From contig NC_064435.1 of assembly GCF_023343835.1 (NCBI RefSeq), positions 77,944,134 through 78,008,133 on the forward strand: 64,000 nucleotides of DNA. The letters are read 5' to 3'. Positions 23,401 to 38,400 of this stretch are shown piece after piece; the stretch's first letter is position 1; each line of letters opens with the position of its first letter. The translations under genes and the position numbers were made by a program. A model generated the notes under the pieces. The model worked only from the letters and a program-made list of their open reading frames with translations, was not told the DNA's origin and ran no database searches. This DNA comes from Lagopus muta (Eukaryota; Chordata; Aves; Galliformes; Phasianidae).

Positions 23401-26400
23401 ACTAAGCCTCAGTCTAGCCTTTATAAAAATGCTACCAAACTGTCTACAAACACAGACCTATTCAGCTTCATATGCCAAATTTCCACACACCAGTATCATG
23501 CAGAAATGTAAAGAAAAGCTTCCGTCATTCACAGAATGAAATGAAATTCAGGGGCTACTCAGTTTCTTCGATGATTTTCTTTACTAGAACACTTTCTAAC
23601 ATATCACTCTTTCACAGTTCACAGTAAATTTGAAGGTAAAGGCCTAAGTTGTGGAGTGGACAAAATGATCCCTTCCTCTCAATCTCTACACTGTCACTAC
23701 TGCCTACTGCCATATTCTATCAGGCAGTTCCTTTACAGTCAGCCAGGTTGTTAGGGTTTCCCTTTCACTCCCACTACCTTTCTGTTATCAGTTTTGCCAT
23801 TTGTGCTGAAGTAGTTAAATACAGAGACAACTTCAGCTAAGCATCCTGAAAACCTATTCTGCTAGCAAAAAATTACTCAATTACTCTTCCTAAAAACCTG
23901 CTTTTAGAGTACTTCCACATTGAATAAAGCTCTTGTATACCAAACCTTGTGCACAAAAAATTGCAAAGATTGATACTTGAAGAAGACAGATCCTTCAAGA
24001 AGCAACTCAAGCACTAATAATCGTGGATACGGGTTTCAAATACAGACATGTGAATTACAGGAGCATACCTTAGCCAACATGGCCAGATGTTGGTTCTGAA
24101 CTATAGCAGTGCGGTACGTAGCTAATCCTCCTTCCTCCAGAGTGGGAAACAGGTAGTACAAGTGGACACTGGCAAAACAAAATCAAATCAGGTGCTGGCA
24201 GCACTCGGTTAAAGATGATTCACATATGTCTTTACAGAAAACTGCTTTCCCATCAGTTCCTAGGTAGAAACACCACTTGAAGGTAAAGAAAATCAAATAT
24301 TAAAACATTTCTCAATAACATTGACTGAGTAGCAGAGAGAGTCGGGAAGGAAGAGTTCTGATTCTTTACCAGACAGCATATAATTTCCAAACCCCTGCAA
24401 TGACAACCAACATCATCATCTGAAGGTCTAGCAGCAGTGGGCCCAGCAAGGCTGACAGACAGAGGATGTTGAGGAGCAAAGCAGATGGGTACAGTGCAGG
24501 TTGAAGACCATGACTACAGTGCTTTACTGATGATACTGAGGATACAGTATCATAGGATACTATGATACCCTACATATAGGATATTATTAGCAAATAACTG
24601 CTCTTAAATGCCAGCAAAAACAGGTTGCTTAAAAACAACAGCATTGAACAGATGCTAATGACACTAAAAAACAGAAATCAACAGTCTATATTTACCATAT
24701 CTGTAAAGTCATTAACATCATAAACAGAAAAATGAGTGAAAAATCACAGGCTTCCAATTGCCTTTAACAACATTTATCATCATAAAAGTAAGATACTTCA
24801 TAGAACAAAAACAAAACAAATGCAGTGATACAAACAAGACCTGATTAAAGAATAACTGATTCTGACTCTCATTGTATGGCTATCTAACCCATGTCAGAAA
24901 AGTTAGAGACAGCATCCCACAACTGGATGAATAATTAGTGTTCCCCTACCGATGTTTCATTAATCCACAAGAAAAGGAAGAATCTGCAGAAGGGTACAAA
25001 ATTTAAGAACAAAAATTACTGTGGAACTCAGAGGCAATCTTATCAAGGATCATAACTCACAAAAGTAGAATACTGACGTTGTGTTGGGGAATAAAGCCTC
25101 AAATTTAAATAGGTGCTTACATGCTTTATTGAATAGAAATGCAGCTTTTCTTAATTGAGACAAAAGTTAGCTCAAAGTCAAGCAATGGTTGATGAAGAAA
25201 GACAATGAAAAATGTAAGACAATTCATTTACTAAGTCTTCCATCTTATCAGCCTGTACTTTTCTGTGAGAGAAAAGGCCATGGGTTTTAAGGGCAGCAAA
25301 GACCTTTATAGAGTAGAAGCTTTTAATACTGAGCAGCTAATGGCTAGTGGAGTCTAATAGTGAATGGAGATATGAGCAATTTGGTTATTTTTATCACAGA
25401 CTTACTGTAAAGCTTTTCTTTATGCAAACAAGACTATTCCCTCATTAACAATGGTAAAACAAAGCAGTCAAAATGGATAATAATCTTTATTTTGTGCAAA
25501 TTGGTTGCACTAAAAAAAAAAAAAACAAAAAAAAAACAGTGAAGGCAACTTTTACATTATCTCTGTATTATTCACTAATTTCTGAGTACTTGAATGGACC
25601 CAAACTGGAGCAATTTTGATGAACCATGATTTTTTGCTATTACTTCTAAGTAATTTAGATTTGTCCTCAACATAATCCTAATAGCTAGAAATTAAGAACT
25701 GCAATACATTCAATATTACCAGTAAATGTTCCTCACTAGCAGCTAGAGAAAAAGAACCCATGAAAACAAAAATCTTAAAAACACATCTTAAAAATCTTTT
25801 TTGTAAGAAATTTTAAGAACTTCAACTTGTCTGCAGTTGAAATACTGATTTTTAATAACCTAAAATTTAAAGCACACTCCATGAAACGTAAATGGTTTTT
25901 CCATCAGCAGCACTAGAAGCATTTTCGACAGGAGTTTGTAGATGTGCAGCTAGAACATCAAGGGACTGCCAACATGGACTGTAGTGAAGCATGCACTACA
26001 AAGCTAAATAAATCAAATGGTAGGAGAATAACATACAAAAATGAGGGCTATTTAAGAATTCCCCATTTACCTTGTTAAGAACTCCACCACAGCATCTCCC
26101 AGAAATTCTAAACGTTCATTGTGGTTAATCCTGAAAAAAGTATTTTTTAGGTATTTTTACTATCAGTTAAATATCATATGCTGGTTATTTACATAGTATA
26201 ACTAGAACAACATTGAGTTCCTTGCTAGCCGGACATGAATAACCACTCTTACAGCCTTCTGCCACACTTTAAGCATGCACAATCTTTTCCAAAGCAGGAA
26301 AACCACATAAATCATGAAACTGATGAGTGACTCCACTGTCTTTGAAATTTTCCTACATTCTATTCTAAGACAGCATCAGAGCTTAAGAAACATAGAGAGG

Positions 26401-29400
26401 AAACAGCGTTGGCATTCTGTTGATTGGCATTCTGCAGTACCGTACTGAGATTGAGCTGCCTTGTCCAGCAGAGGACATCAGGCAATTGAAACAAATGACC
26501 ACCTCCAGTTTTCTACGTGCAACTAGGGAAGCAAACGTAATTAACATCAACACCTGCAGGGTGTGATGATTCTGCAACAGATCTGTTGGTATGGGTGAGC
26601 TACCAGGGAGTAAAAATGCTTTCATTTTTCATGGTACTTTAAAATACCATACAGACACGAACACTATCCTGCTTTCTGTAATTTCCTTCGAGCTCAAGAG
26701 GAAAAACTACTGGACAAGAAGACGCATTCATAGATGCTACAAAGCTAGTAGAACTTTATATTCCCTATGTTTTTCCTTTCTTTTATGTCTGCCCATGTTT
26801 TTCCTTTGTTTTACATGAAGTTTCATTTACTTATAAAACAAACAGGACACAACAACTGAAAAAGAATTCAACTTTGTCTCCAAATATAAACAAATTTCTG
26901 CTCTATATCTTGAGGCATGTAAGCAGCATCATATGGACTACACATGTGATTGTAAGTGAATCAAAGCCACAGCCACAGGATTTCACTTTTTTTTTTAAAT
27001 TCAATATTTCTCAAGTGTTTGACAGCTTTGACAATAATTTGCATCCCCTCAACAATTACATAGTTTATGTGCCTTCTGAAACAGCAGGCCTTTGTTATGG
27101 GCTGAAAGAATTCAAGTACCTATGCTGTTAACAACAAAGTGTGATGAATACAGCAATTACATCACATTGCACCACAGCAGAAAATACATCTTTCCGATGC
27201 AGGATTTTATATCTGGTATTATTTCATGAGAATCAATGCAATTTAGCCTTATCTCATTTTGCTCTAAAAGAGATGAAAGAAGCTTGAGATTGACTCCCAA
27301 AGAAAAGGGCACGGTCTAGCTGAAACAGCATTTGGAGAAGACTACAACAATCATTTATTCAAAATTCAACTTCTCCCACTCCCCAGCTTCCTCCAAAACG
27401 ATGACTATTTAAAGACCAAGTTATAACATTAGTTAACCAATATACCCTCTATCCTTTAGTATGTGAAATCTAAACGTGCCAACAACTGCTTCTTGCATTA
27501 TCTCTGTCAGCTTTGTTTATTCAGTTTGGCTACATACGGTGTCTGTGGCTATTTATTTGCACAGAATTCTTAGTGGTTGTTTAAACGTTATTAAATAATG
27601 CCAACAATTCAGCTTTTTGTCGTTATCTGTTTATGCATGCCTTTAAATTGGAACAGTACACCAGTGAAGCCCAGACTGGACGTCACACTCATGTTAACAA
27701 GATGCCATGCCAGGAAAGTACTGCTATGAGGAAAGGTGATAGAGAATCCAATTTACAGAAATGGTAACAATAGCAACAAATCTTATTTTTCATTCTGCAG
27801 AAAGCAAAAGATAGCATTTTAGTTTTCCTCACCTCAAGGATAACAGCTAGTTCTACAATTTCTCTTTAAAACCTTACTCAGGAGGTCTCTGCAGGTATCA
27901 CCAAACATTTACTATATCACTGCTTTACAAACTTCAGCATATCCCCAAAAAGTTAATTCAAAAGGATTTTCCATTAAAATTATTTTCCAAAGCTCTTACT
28001 AACAATAAGTTCATAGATTTTTCTAAACACCTCTTTTTAAAACAGTTTCTCTCCTTGCAAACATAGAATGTAATCAATATCCTCTACAAATCTAAAATCA
28101 ATAATTATTATTACCTGGAAGGAGCTGGATCATCCTGTCCCAAACGGGACATAATATTTATCAGGGTGTTTATTCCTAGAAATATAAACAATGTGCTATT
28201 AAACAAACCACCTCTAATGCAATTCAAATAGACTTAGAAAGTAATTACCCAAAATGTTGCCTTGTAATACCTGTAACACAAGATCTTCCTATTATTTACA
28301 GAGCTTACTTACAGTGAGTACTGTCTTCACAGATGCACTCTGCCTAACTGACCATAGAATCACTACAAGATGCTTTCATATGTTTGTGTTCAGAAAGTAA
28401 GACAGAAAGCCAGCAAGGAAGGACATGCCAAACATTACGTAAACAGTAAACAATTAAGTTAATTACATCTGAATGTATTTTTAAGTGGTAAAGAGTACTC
28501 TGCAGCACAGACCATGTATTCTCACATTAGGAAAATACTTGTACTGAAATCACCTCCAGGATGTTTACCGTATTGAAAAGCAAACTAAGAAAACAATACT
28601 TGCCAAAAATCAAAGAAAATACATCATTTATCACCCTTGCTTTTTCACAGCTAATCATTTGTTAACTAATCTCCAAAATTTAATCATTTAGAAAGGTTTC
28701 ACTGGTTTCTGTGCAGAACCATTGAAATATTTCACTGAAGTGAGCTCAGAAGAGCAATGGCCAATGAAACAATAACGGAACTTCTTTTTACTGACTAAGG
28801 ATGAAGCGATAGGAAGTGGTAGTGGTGTAATCCATACCTTTTTTTCTCATATGCATATGGTGAACTTTCCTGTCTCCATACTTTGGCTGTCGAATCCCAC
28901 AGTTGGATAAGGAATTTCTGGCATGGTCTGGATTCATTCCAAAGTTTAAGTGATGACTTGGATGAGTCATGGCAAGCTATAACATAACACACACAAAAAT
29001 GTCTTAGGCATAAAAAAAAAAAATAAAATATTAGATTGGTACCTAATAATTGTTAGTTTTTAGTCTGAAGAAAGGCTACAGAGTGAAGTCGTAAATTACT
29101 AGCTTGGTTCCAGTAATTTAAATGTAGGACGTATGATTTCAGATGTCAGAAAGAAGTGACACGCTCAATCATCACTTTACCTAATTAACTTCCAGTAAGG
29201 TTGTGAGTTTTTTTTAAAAAGAAATAAATTAGCTTTGAAGAAGAAAGCATGAATTGCCAATTTGCCCTAACTTTTTTGCTTACCAGCTTTGCTGACTTCC
29301 TTTAAATGCAACTGCATTTGATTATTTAAAAATACATTACAAAATTGCAAGAGTTAGAAAGGATCTCTAGAGATCGAGTCCAACACCCTTGCTTAAAGCA

Positions 29401-32400
29401 GATTGCACAGGTAGGTGTCCAGATGGATCATTCTAACATTCATTCAAATTCAGGCCTATCACTGAGCAAAGATAGGGGTATGCCTAGATGCCTCTAATTT
29501 ATTCAAAAGAACTGTTGGGATAACTAATGCTTTGAAAGATCTGCAGTGCAAATGACCGACTATTTTCAAGCTATGTCAAAGCAGTTCATTTCTGTGACTT
29601 TATATAGAAGATGGGATTACAGACAAAATAATTTGACGAAGACAAAACAGCAAGCAGTTTATTTTTTGCACATCTTACCTGCAGCAAGCACCTATCTCGA
29701 AAAGTGTAGCCTATCAACTTGTCCAAATGCATCAGACACTGATGGTAGCGAATATGGTGAGTGAGGACAGGAAGCATCATTGCGTGCTAAAACAAACCAG
29801 AAAAAGAAGCTTTCAACTTCAGTGTACAGAAGGCACTGTTGAGTAAGCTATAAACAGAAACACATTCCATTTGTCACATGACCCACTGATTTTGGTTTAG
29901 ACGACAGAACAAGAGAATTGGAGTTTCCCAATCCCCATCGTCAAAGATTTGCCCATCTACATAATCACAGTGATGACCTGTATCAATATAAATAGAATAA
30001 TAGATACATAATAATAGCCTATTACCAAAGCATTCTGAATGAGTTTTAAAAATGTCTGGTGAACGAAAAGATCCATTTTCAATAAGCTGTGACTGAATAC
30101 AATGCTAGATGCTTCTTCACTTCGAGGAAGAATTAAGGGCTTTTTGAAATGTCACAGTCTGGCAATTTCTGGGATAATGTGGTAGCAATCGAGGAAAGAT
30201 TGTTGTGTGTAGGACACAGATATTCTTTTCTGTTGGAGGAAAATTTAAATTAAAATTAAGCTATGTTGCATCAACCAAAGTCTCCCTCTTTCAATGTTTT
30301 AAAGCAGTATTTGTTCACACTGTACAATTTCACTGTTTGTGAATGAATTTGTATTTAAATAAGTAGTATCAGTTTACCAGTACAGCAGTACAGCAAGTAT
30401 AATAACTACAGACATCAGAAGTCTTGTATAGGAGTGAAAAGTGAGAGCGCTACAAGAACTTTATGAATGAAACCACTTCTGTGGCACTGATGTCAAATCT
30501 CACTTTATTTCTGTTAGTGGCATTATGCGAATATATTCAAAATAACAATGTGCCTTAAGGCAATATAAATCCAAGAGCCACCCATATTAATTTCAGGAAA
30601 AAAAAGAATGTATCTGATTACATATATTGTGTGGAGAGCTGAAAAAAGAGCAAAAATACAAAGAAGGTGATGTGTGATTTATAGCGTGACACAAAGGATT
30701 TCTGCATGTCATTAAAGAAGGGACAGCAGAAAAAAAATCTTGAGAAGTTTGAAATACTGAGAAGAGAATAACCATTAGCAAAGATTTCCACTTAAGTAAA
30801 AGAAGGTCAGTTCGGTTCTTTAGTACTGAATACATAGCTAAAAGGTAGCAATGTACAGTAACTGGTTAACAGTAAGAAAGCAGCTCTCTGGATCTCTGAA
30901 TGGCAGGAAAAAAAAAACGTAACCACTGCAACCAAAATGAATAAGTTATTCTGAAATTGTTTCCCTGTTACTCATTTAGAGCCACGTAGGGTGATGCACA
31001 AGCCGTGGGAATACTCCTCTCATCTCCACATAAACTCTTCAGAAGTGCTTCCTATGTTTTCCTTCATGGAAGAAATTATTTACAATAAAAAGGTTGCTTC
31101 CCTGCCCATATGTTCCACTGCACAGACTGCCAGACAATAAAGTCCCTCAAACCAAGTCCCTTGGTTTTCTTTACACTTAGCAACCAGCACACGTGGCCCA
31201 AAGTTTGAGAATTGGAATATGAAGTTTTCAACTATATCAGCCGTGGTGAAGTGAACGAGGAATAAACATCTCCTGAGAGGTACACTCAGAGAGGAGGTCT
31301 CTGATTTGACTCCTGCAGTTATATTGACAAAGTGCTGCTTTCACAGCACTAAATACTTGATTGATTCAATTAATGTGTGTCATGTTAGATTATAGCTATT
31401 TGATGTTTCTGATGTTTTATTTATCTCCATAAGAAAATAAAGTGGAGGCTTTTAAAGTTGCATTAGTCTAAAAGAACAGCTAGTGATTACAAAAAATTTC
31501 CCCTGAAACAGTACGGGTACAGAAGTTGCCCCACAACCTTTATACTTGAATCAGGTTATAAACATAATTGTAATCGTTATGTGTAGGATTCTAGCCGTGC
31601 TGCATTTTTTTTCCTGCTGCAGCTGCCATGGCAAGCAGCAGACTCTCACAGATGCCCCAGCTAGTCAGCAGTGACATCCTCCCCAAGGCTGCTAGGAGGC
31701 AAAGCTGCCAGTCTCTGGGCGGGTGCTTCTGACCTGAAATTACCAAGAAGTCCAGCAAGCCAACATAGTTTCATATGAAATCATTTCTCTCCTTATCCTG
31801 AATATTCAGCTGTTGAAGGCATGTCAGCAGCAACACAGGATGTGAAGAGTGAGTATCTTTTTGGTGGGACCAGTCTGCACCAAGGGTCCCATCTCAACGC
31901 TGGCCAAGAATTGCACTTCACCTGCTGGATAATTTTAAATAAGCCTGGAAGATTGTCACTGCACATTTTCAAACCATCATGCTCACCTTTCTTCCCCTCT
32001 CCCTCTAAGTATTTCATTTTGAAAAATCACAAAGACCAATGTTACAGCTATGTAGAACTTAGAGCAACTTTGAAACTTTTCAGTCATTCTAATAGCTTTA
32101 ATCTTCTATCCACAATGCCTTAAAAAGGTAAGGAAAACGAGCGGTTTATAACTCGCTGCAAATTCACTCTGCCCACAGAGTTGATTTACATCTATTTAGT
32201 TTTAGTCTTTTTTAATATGGGAAAAAGCATGCAGTAACAATAGCAGCCTTTCATTTTTTACAGATATACTTTTTACCTACTCTTGACCTCTCCAAGAAAT
32301 AAAATCAAAGGACTTTTCCAGTAGAACTGCCTGATTTAGATATTCTGTTTGCAAGTGTGCTCAAAACCACAAAATAGCTTCATTCCCATCATCCTTTACT

Positions 32401-35400
32401 GATTTGTTGTCCTTCAACAGCAAAACGAAAACCGAAACATCCCATGATACATTAAAAGATTAATTTTAAGATGATATGAATAACAAATAACTAACTATCT
32501 CAATTCTCTCCTAAATTAGAACTTGATATTGTTTCCTTAACCTATAAAAATAGACACAGTTTACTATGAAAAAAAAAAAAAACAAAAAAAACAAACAAAA
32601 AAAACAACACGGTACCTTTTCTCTGCTACTATTTATTCTTTGGCTTCAGAAGCAATAGTAAATCAAAATAAACATTCCAGACAGGGAAAAAAAGCTATTT
32701 TAGTTATTAGTTTTTCTCTCTTAAACAAGTTTCCCCTCCAGCCTTAGGGAGGTTTCAATACATCAACACAATTTCTAATTATACCTTTACTAAATCAACC
32801 CTAAGTTAATATTGATTAAATTTTTAGTCTTCAATTCTTAATCAACACCTCCCAAACACCAAAAATGACTTAATTATACCGCCAGTATATTTATTTGGCT
32901 GTTACACTTATTTGAGTTTTGCTAGTACAATGTTAGACCAAAAAATGCTGGTAGCTGTCATCTGCTTTGAAACAGGATCCAACAGAGATCTGTACCTTGA
33001 AAATGTCTCACATATGGAACGTTATCTGAAATACACCTTCCTACTGAAGGTTATCTTTTTATAATCTATGTTTGGGGTTTTTTTTTGTTTTTGTTTTGTT
33101 TTTTGTTTGTTTTTGTTTTTGTTTTTTTAACCTCTTTTCATGTTTCAGTGAAAAAAGTAAATTAGAAATCCTTAAACAGAAAAATATCTTAAACTAAAAA
33201 CACAACACAACCCAACTGATGGATGCAGAAACTCTTGATGTTTGGCACTAGAACCAAGACACGGCTGATATAAGTCAAGGCTGCTGCATTTCAGACCTCC
33301 AAGCCTCAAACTGGCCACTCTTGCAACCCCCCTACACCACTTTCTGCTTCATGTCACTCAAGAGCAGCAAGCCTCTGCTAGAAAATTAACCTGTAAAACA
33401 GCTTTTTATAAGGAAAGGAAAGGAGGCTAGAATAGTTCCCTAAAGCAACAAACCATGTTGAGGCAAAAGTAGTAACTTCCAGTGGTTGGTTCATCAGCAT
33501 ATAATCATAACAAACTCTTACACAAAGTAAGTGGCAGCTATCAAGAAAAACAACACATCAGGCATCTCTACAATCCAGTCACCTGGCAGACATCAGAGCG
33601 TATTCCTGTTTTCCAGAATCCCTGGCTACTCAACTCGACAGTCACTTCACGTCTCATTGTGTTCTTCTGCCGGATTTTCTGCAGTGCTTCCTAGACAGGA
33701 AGAAAATAGAGTTCTTGCAAAGAACTTTCTACAGCAAAGCAACATTAAAGAACGTATATACATTCACAATATTTGAAGTTCACTTTTGACAAACAGTTTC
33801 TAAAACTAGTCCAAACCTTGTAACTGCCAGCCACAGACTGTGATGGATGTGCCTGAGAATAGCACAGATAGAGGATTTTGTTAGAGTGAGTGAGAAAGAA
33901 GATGACTACAGTTTTTCTTGTAGATAACAAAACAAACCAGTTCTACTTGTACGTTCAAAATGATGCATACACAAGCAAGTTAAGATCCTTATAATGAAAA
34001 CAATCTCTTAATTCAAGTATACGTCCATATATATTTCTAGTTAGAAGCATTCAGTAGGAATAAGGTAATCAATAAATTGAGTAAAAGAAACATCTTGTTA
34101 AAGAATGCCAGCTACTACAGAACAGTTCCTGTTCACTACTGTCAGTATCACCAGTTTGGGAAATTGATTAGCATTCACTGATCCTGGAGCCTATTACAAT
34201 CTTCCAATACTATTACAATGAAAGAATTAAAATGTTTAAAAATCTGCTTTGCTTTGACCACAGTTTGTTCAGTGTTGTGTCAACAGTGGTTTTGTCTGTA
34301 TACACCATGACGTGGATGCTTGGCTTCTTTGACAGAACCATTTTTAAGAAGCACTTTCTGTAAAAATGGATGAAAGAAAAATAGCTGAAATAAATCACCT
34401 CCAGAAAAGGATCTCCTCTTTGTAATATTACCAAGTCTCTGGAGAATGGAAGCTCTTCACACAGCATGCACTTAAGTAAAGTCTTCTTTTCTCTTTAGCA
34501 TACAAAATTTCTCAAAGCTGCAATCCATCCTCCTTCTCCTCCTTTTCCCTGCAGAGCACCTGCTCAAAGCCATCTATTCTCAATTCCCAGTCTGAAGCCC
34601 GTGAGCATCTCTGGGCAGGAACGGCTCTGCCTTCTACTCCTCAGAGACTCATGGAACGGCTCCAAGGGGCACATTTATCCAGACAGCTTCATCAAAGATA
34701 TTTCTAGATGGAACTGAGATGTCTAGAACAGGAGGCTAGTTACCCTTTCATAATCAATGAGGGATGATAAACTGCTTCAAAAAATGCATTTCTCTCTCCA
34801 CTAACTTCAAAACGAGCCTTAGAGTCTCAACTTATGCTCCTACTGTAAGTACTAGAAGGTAGGTATAAAGCTTCTAAGCACCACCTTATCACAAACAACA
34901 TCATGCAATCACATGCAGTGATGAGGGCAAAGGGAAGACAAGTGCCAACATTACTTCAGCCCCTTGAGCATCACCTACAACTTGCCTTTCAAGACTGTGC
35001 CATTGGGTGTTCTCCAATAGGTGCTGCAGTGCTTGCTGTACTTTCAGGCTGACTAGTTCAGGAGCACTCCAGCATTATTCATAATACACGACTATCTTTA
35101 AAAGCATTGGTACAACTTAGGTGCAGCCCTACAGCTCCTATCACTGCTTTCACGTTTATTGACACCCAATTGGCAAAATGTATTATTTATCCTCACATGA
35201 AGCTCCTGCTTCAGCCCCACACATCTATCTGATTGCAGACAACTAATTGAGAAATCAGTCATCCTAGAGAGTAGTCTACAGACACAGACCAGAACACCAT
35301 ACAGTCAGTGATAAACACCAAAAGAAGCATTTTATCTTTTGAAGCTAAATTATCACCACCCTACAACGAATCTACTACAATTTTATGTATAAGTCATTCA

Positions 35401-38400
35401 TTAACCCCTAATAAAAAGATGCCCGTAACACAACAATCTGCCTTTCACTTGCTCTTCTCTGAGAGAGGAAAGCTGTAGCAAAGATAATTCTATCTTCTAT
35501 AGGGTCAAGACCAATTTCTCCTTAAAATTTTTGCCACTGCTGAGTTTTTAATCCTGAGTGGTTCTTCTCCCCCACATTTACAGGGAAGGAAGCTAAGAAC
35601 TTACTTAGTACCTGTATAAAGTAAATGTTAACCCAGTCTTCCTCACACAACAGTGTAGTACAGGCATACTGTCAAATATACCAAACAGCTTCCACATCCA
35701 CAGCATTATCAAACTAAAGATAATTACAATAAAAAAAGCTTTTTAATAAATAAAACCACGACAGCAGTTAATTCCATCATCTACCAAAGAAGTTCATTTC
35801 TCCCCCTGCAGATTTTTTAAGTCAGTCAGTCAATTATGAGTGCCTGGTAGACAAACCATCAGATAAATCAAAGATTGTAGTCCACGATCTTAAGTGATGG
35901 ATGCCTTAGGACAGATTACTTTAGTCTCTCTTTGGGTGACTATTACTCTAATTTTAATTCCCTATTGGCTGAGAATATACACTTCAGAATTGTTTATTTC
36001 TCAGTGCACTGAGGAGAAAAATGAAAAAGACAAAAACTCAAAACACACCTCATTTGTCATTAAGTTCTACTGAAAATAAGAGCCATCAGATTATTCCAAT
36101 TTTTTTTTTTTGTTTTTTAGATGTTCTATCACTTGAAGATCTTAAGGAATTCACTAAGACTGCCTATTAAATTTGGACTTAAAACTATGCACAACCATGG
36201 CAGTTTCTAATCTCAAAAGAGAAATGTTTAAAATTATGAGACACTTAAAAGAGCATTCTGAAATGAAAAGTCCCTCTCTATGCTAATTCCTGAAACCACT
36301 AAAGGCAAGGGTTATAAAGAAGTTATGGTTCCACAAGGATCATTTTCTGTAATTGGTTAAAACTTGCAGTAGTCTGGGAGTTGAAAAAAGGAAAAAAAAA
36401 AATCCATTCACTAGCAAGCAAGGATAAAAATAAAATCTGTATTAACAGCCTGAAAAGAAAACCTTTTGTGAAGAATTTCTATTGTTTCCATAAAAAGGGC
36501 AGTCACACAGCTTTACTCCATCCTGAATTACTGTACTCAATTATCAGACACAGGAAGGCCCAGCATACCTCTCTCTGTGATAATTTCTGTTTATCAGCTT
36601 GTTTGACTTTGGGACTGTTAGCTAGCAGGTGACGCAGTTTCACATAACTCTTCCACAGTTTTTGATATCTGAAGAACAAAAACAGAAAACAAGTATTTTA
36701 GTCAGTACAGTAGAAGCCTCTTGTAGTTTGGCCTTCTGAACTAAAATACACAGATCTATGGCATCATTTTGCTCCAGAAAAATCTCAATGCATTTTCCAA
36801 GAAAGGTGGCAGTGCCTCTGCAGTTGCTAGAGTGACACGATCACAACAGCAGTGCGCACTGTGAGGTGAACTGCAAAGCTCAGGGCAGAGGACAAAGCCT
36901 CAGATACCCACCCACCCTCACTGAAGGACACTCTGCTCACTGAAAAGACTTTCCCACAGTGTGACATCTCAATTCATGCAGGTGAAGGTTCCCTCTTCAC
37001 TTCCTATCACTCACTGAAAAGCAGTTACATTTTGCAAGAAGTGTCTGTCATTACATCGGCTGAAACATTCCAATGAAGTGCACAACAAAAAGGTCTACCA
37101 GCTGTAAGCTGCACACATTTATTTTATGACAGTGAAGTTTTATTCCCTATGAAAACTGAAAGCCAAGTTTTCTATGGCTACCATATATGTATTTGCAATG
37201 CTTTCTAGTTTTATCCAAACACCTTGCCTGTTCATCATTCAGCAACATCTAATTACACATATATTTATATAACAGCTCATCTGTACAAGCCCTCTAATAA
37301 CCTAACACTGATTTTCACAAACTAAGATGAGGATATTTCAGCCTCAAAATGAGAACTTGACATTTTGATGTACAACATATGCTTTACTACTAATATGGGC
37401 AGAAACAACTGTGTCATTGCACTTACTTTTGAGAAATACTGAACTGATGACAATATGAAAAAGTAACAAAAATTCTGTATTAGAATGTCACAAAAAACTT
37501 ACTATGGGAAATTCTTTTCTGAGCATTATATATTTCACACATACACCAGAGTTAAGGCCAAAATTTATCATGACGCAACTTCGTTACTTTGATTAAAGAA
37601 GCACATCAAAATTCTCCAGACAGGTCTAGTGAGGGGAAAAAAAAAAAAACTTAAAATTTCTGTGGCCTTTCCTTTTAAAAAAGTCAAAATACAAGATGCT
37701 GGAAAAGTAATTTATGTGATATTCTAATATTTTCCATTAAGAAATTTAGCATCAAAACAGAGATAGTTTGCACATTCTCATTTAATTTTCTTATAGGTTA
37801 AAAAAAAATAAAAAAAATCAAGAAATTAAGAAATTAAAAGTTATACCCATACTTAAAGAGAAAGCATGTTGTTGTTTAGATAAGCACTCAGTCTCCCCAC
37901 TCCTGTGACTTATCTGGTGTTAACACGCAGGTTTAATTTCACATATCGTTTTTTCCTAATTATCAACATATCAAAGCTAATTAAAAGATGTCAACAGCAT
38001 GCAGAATTTAGCTAAATCTATTATATTGCTAAGTTAGAATCCTTTCAGACTAATGTGGTATTTTCCTCGTATAAATGGAAAAACACTGAAATAAACATCT
38101 GCTGGTGATTTAGAACTATTCCAGATATTAAATCTAAAATTCTTTGAGTTCTAGAATAACGCATGTCATACATTCACATGAGAGTGTCTAGGCCTCAAAA
38201 GTGCAAGTGAAATTCAATGTCATTAAGCGACACTGGAAGAAAATCAAGAGGAAAATGACAATCTTAACTATACTTGCACAAGAGATAGGCTCTGTATTTT
38301 CTGTCACCAGTCAGAAAAAAGAAAAATCTGTGAATTATTGGAAAAGTTCCCTGAAATTGTCAAATTGTTACCAAAAAAAATTGTGAACAAAACCCAGAAA

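Larger units (their letters stand above)
29787..33582 (-). other. DROSHA intron (3796 nt)
   Basis: It contains a GC-richer unclassified block at about 31590-31990, an A-rich tract at 32569-32606 and a T/G tract at 33077-33128. No exon-like sequence is recognised. Confidence 0.7.
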
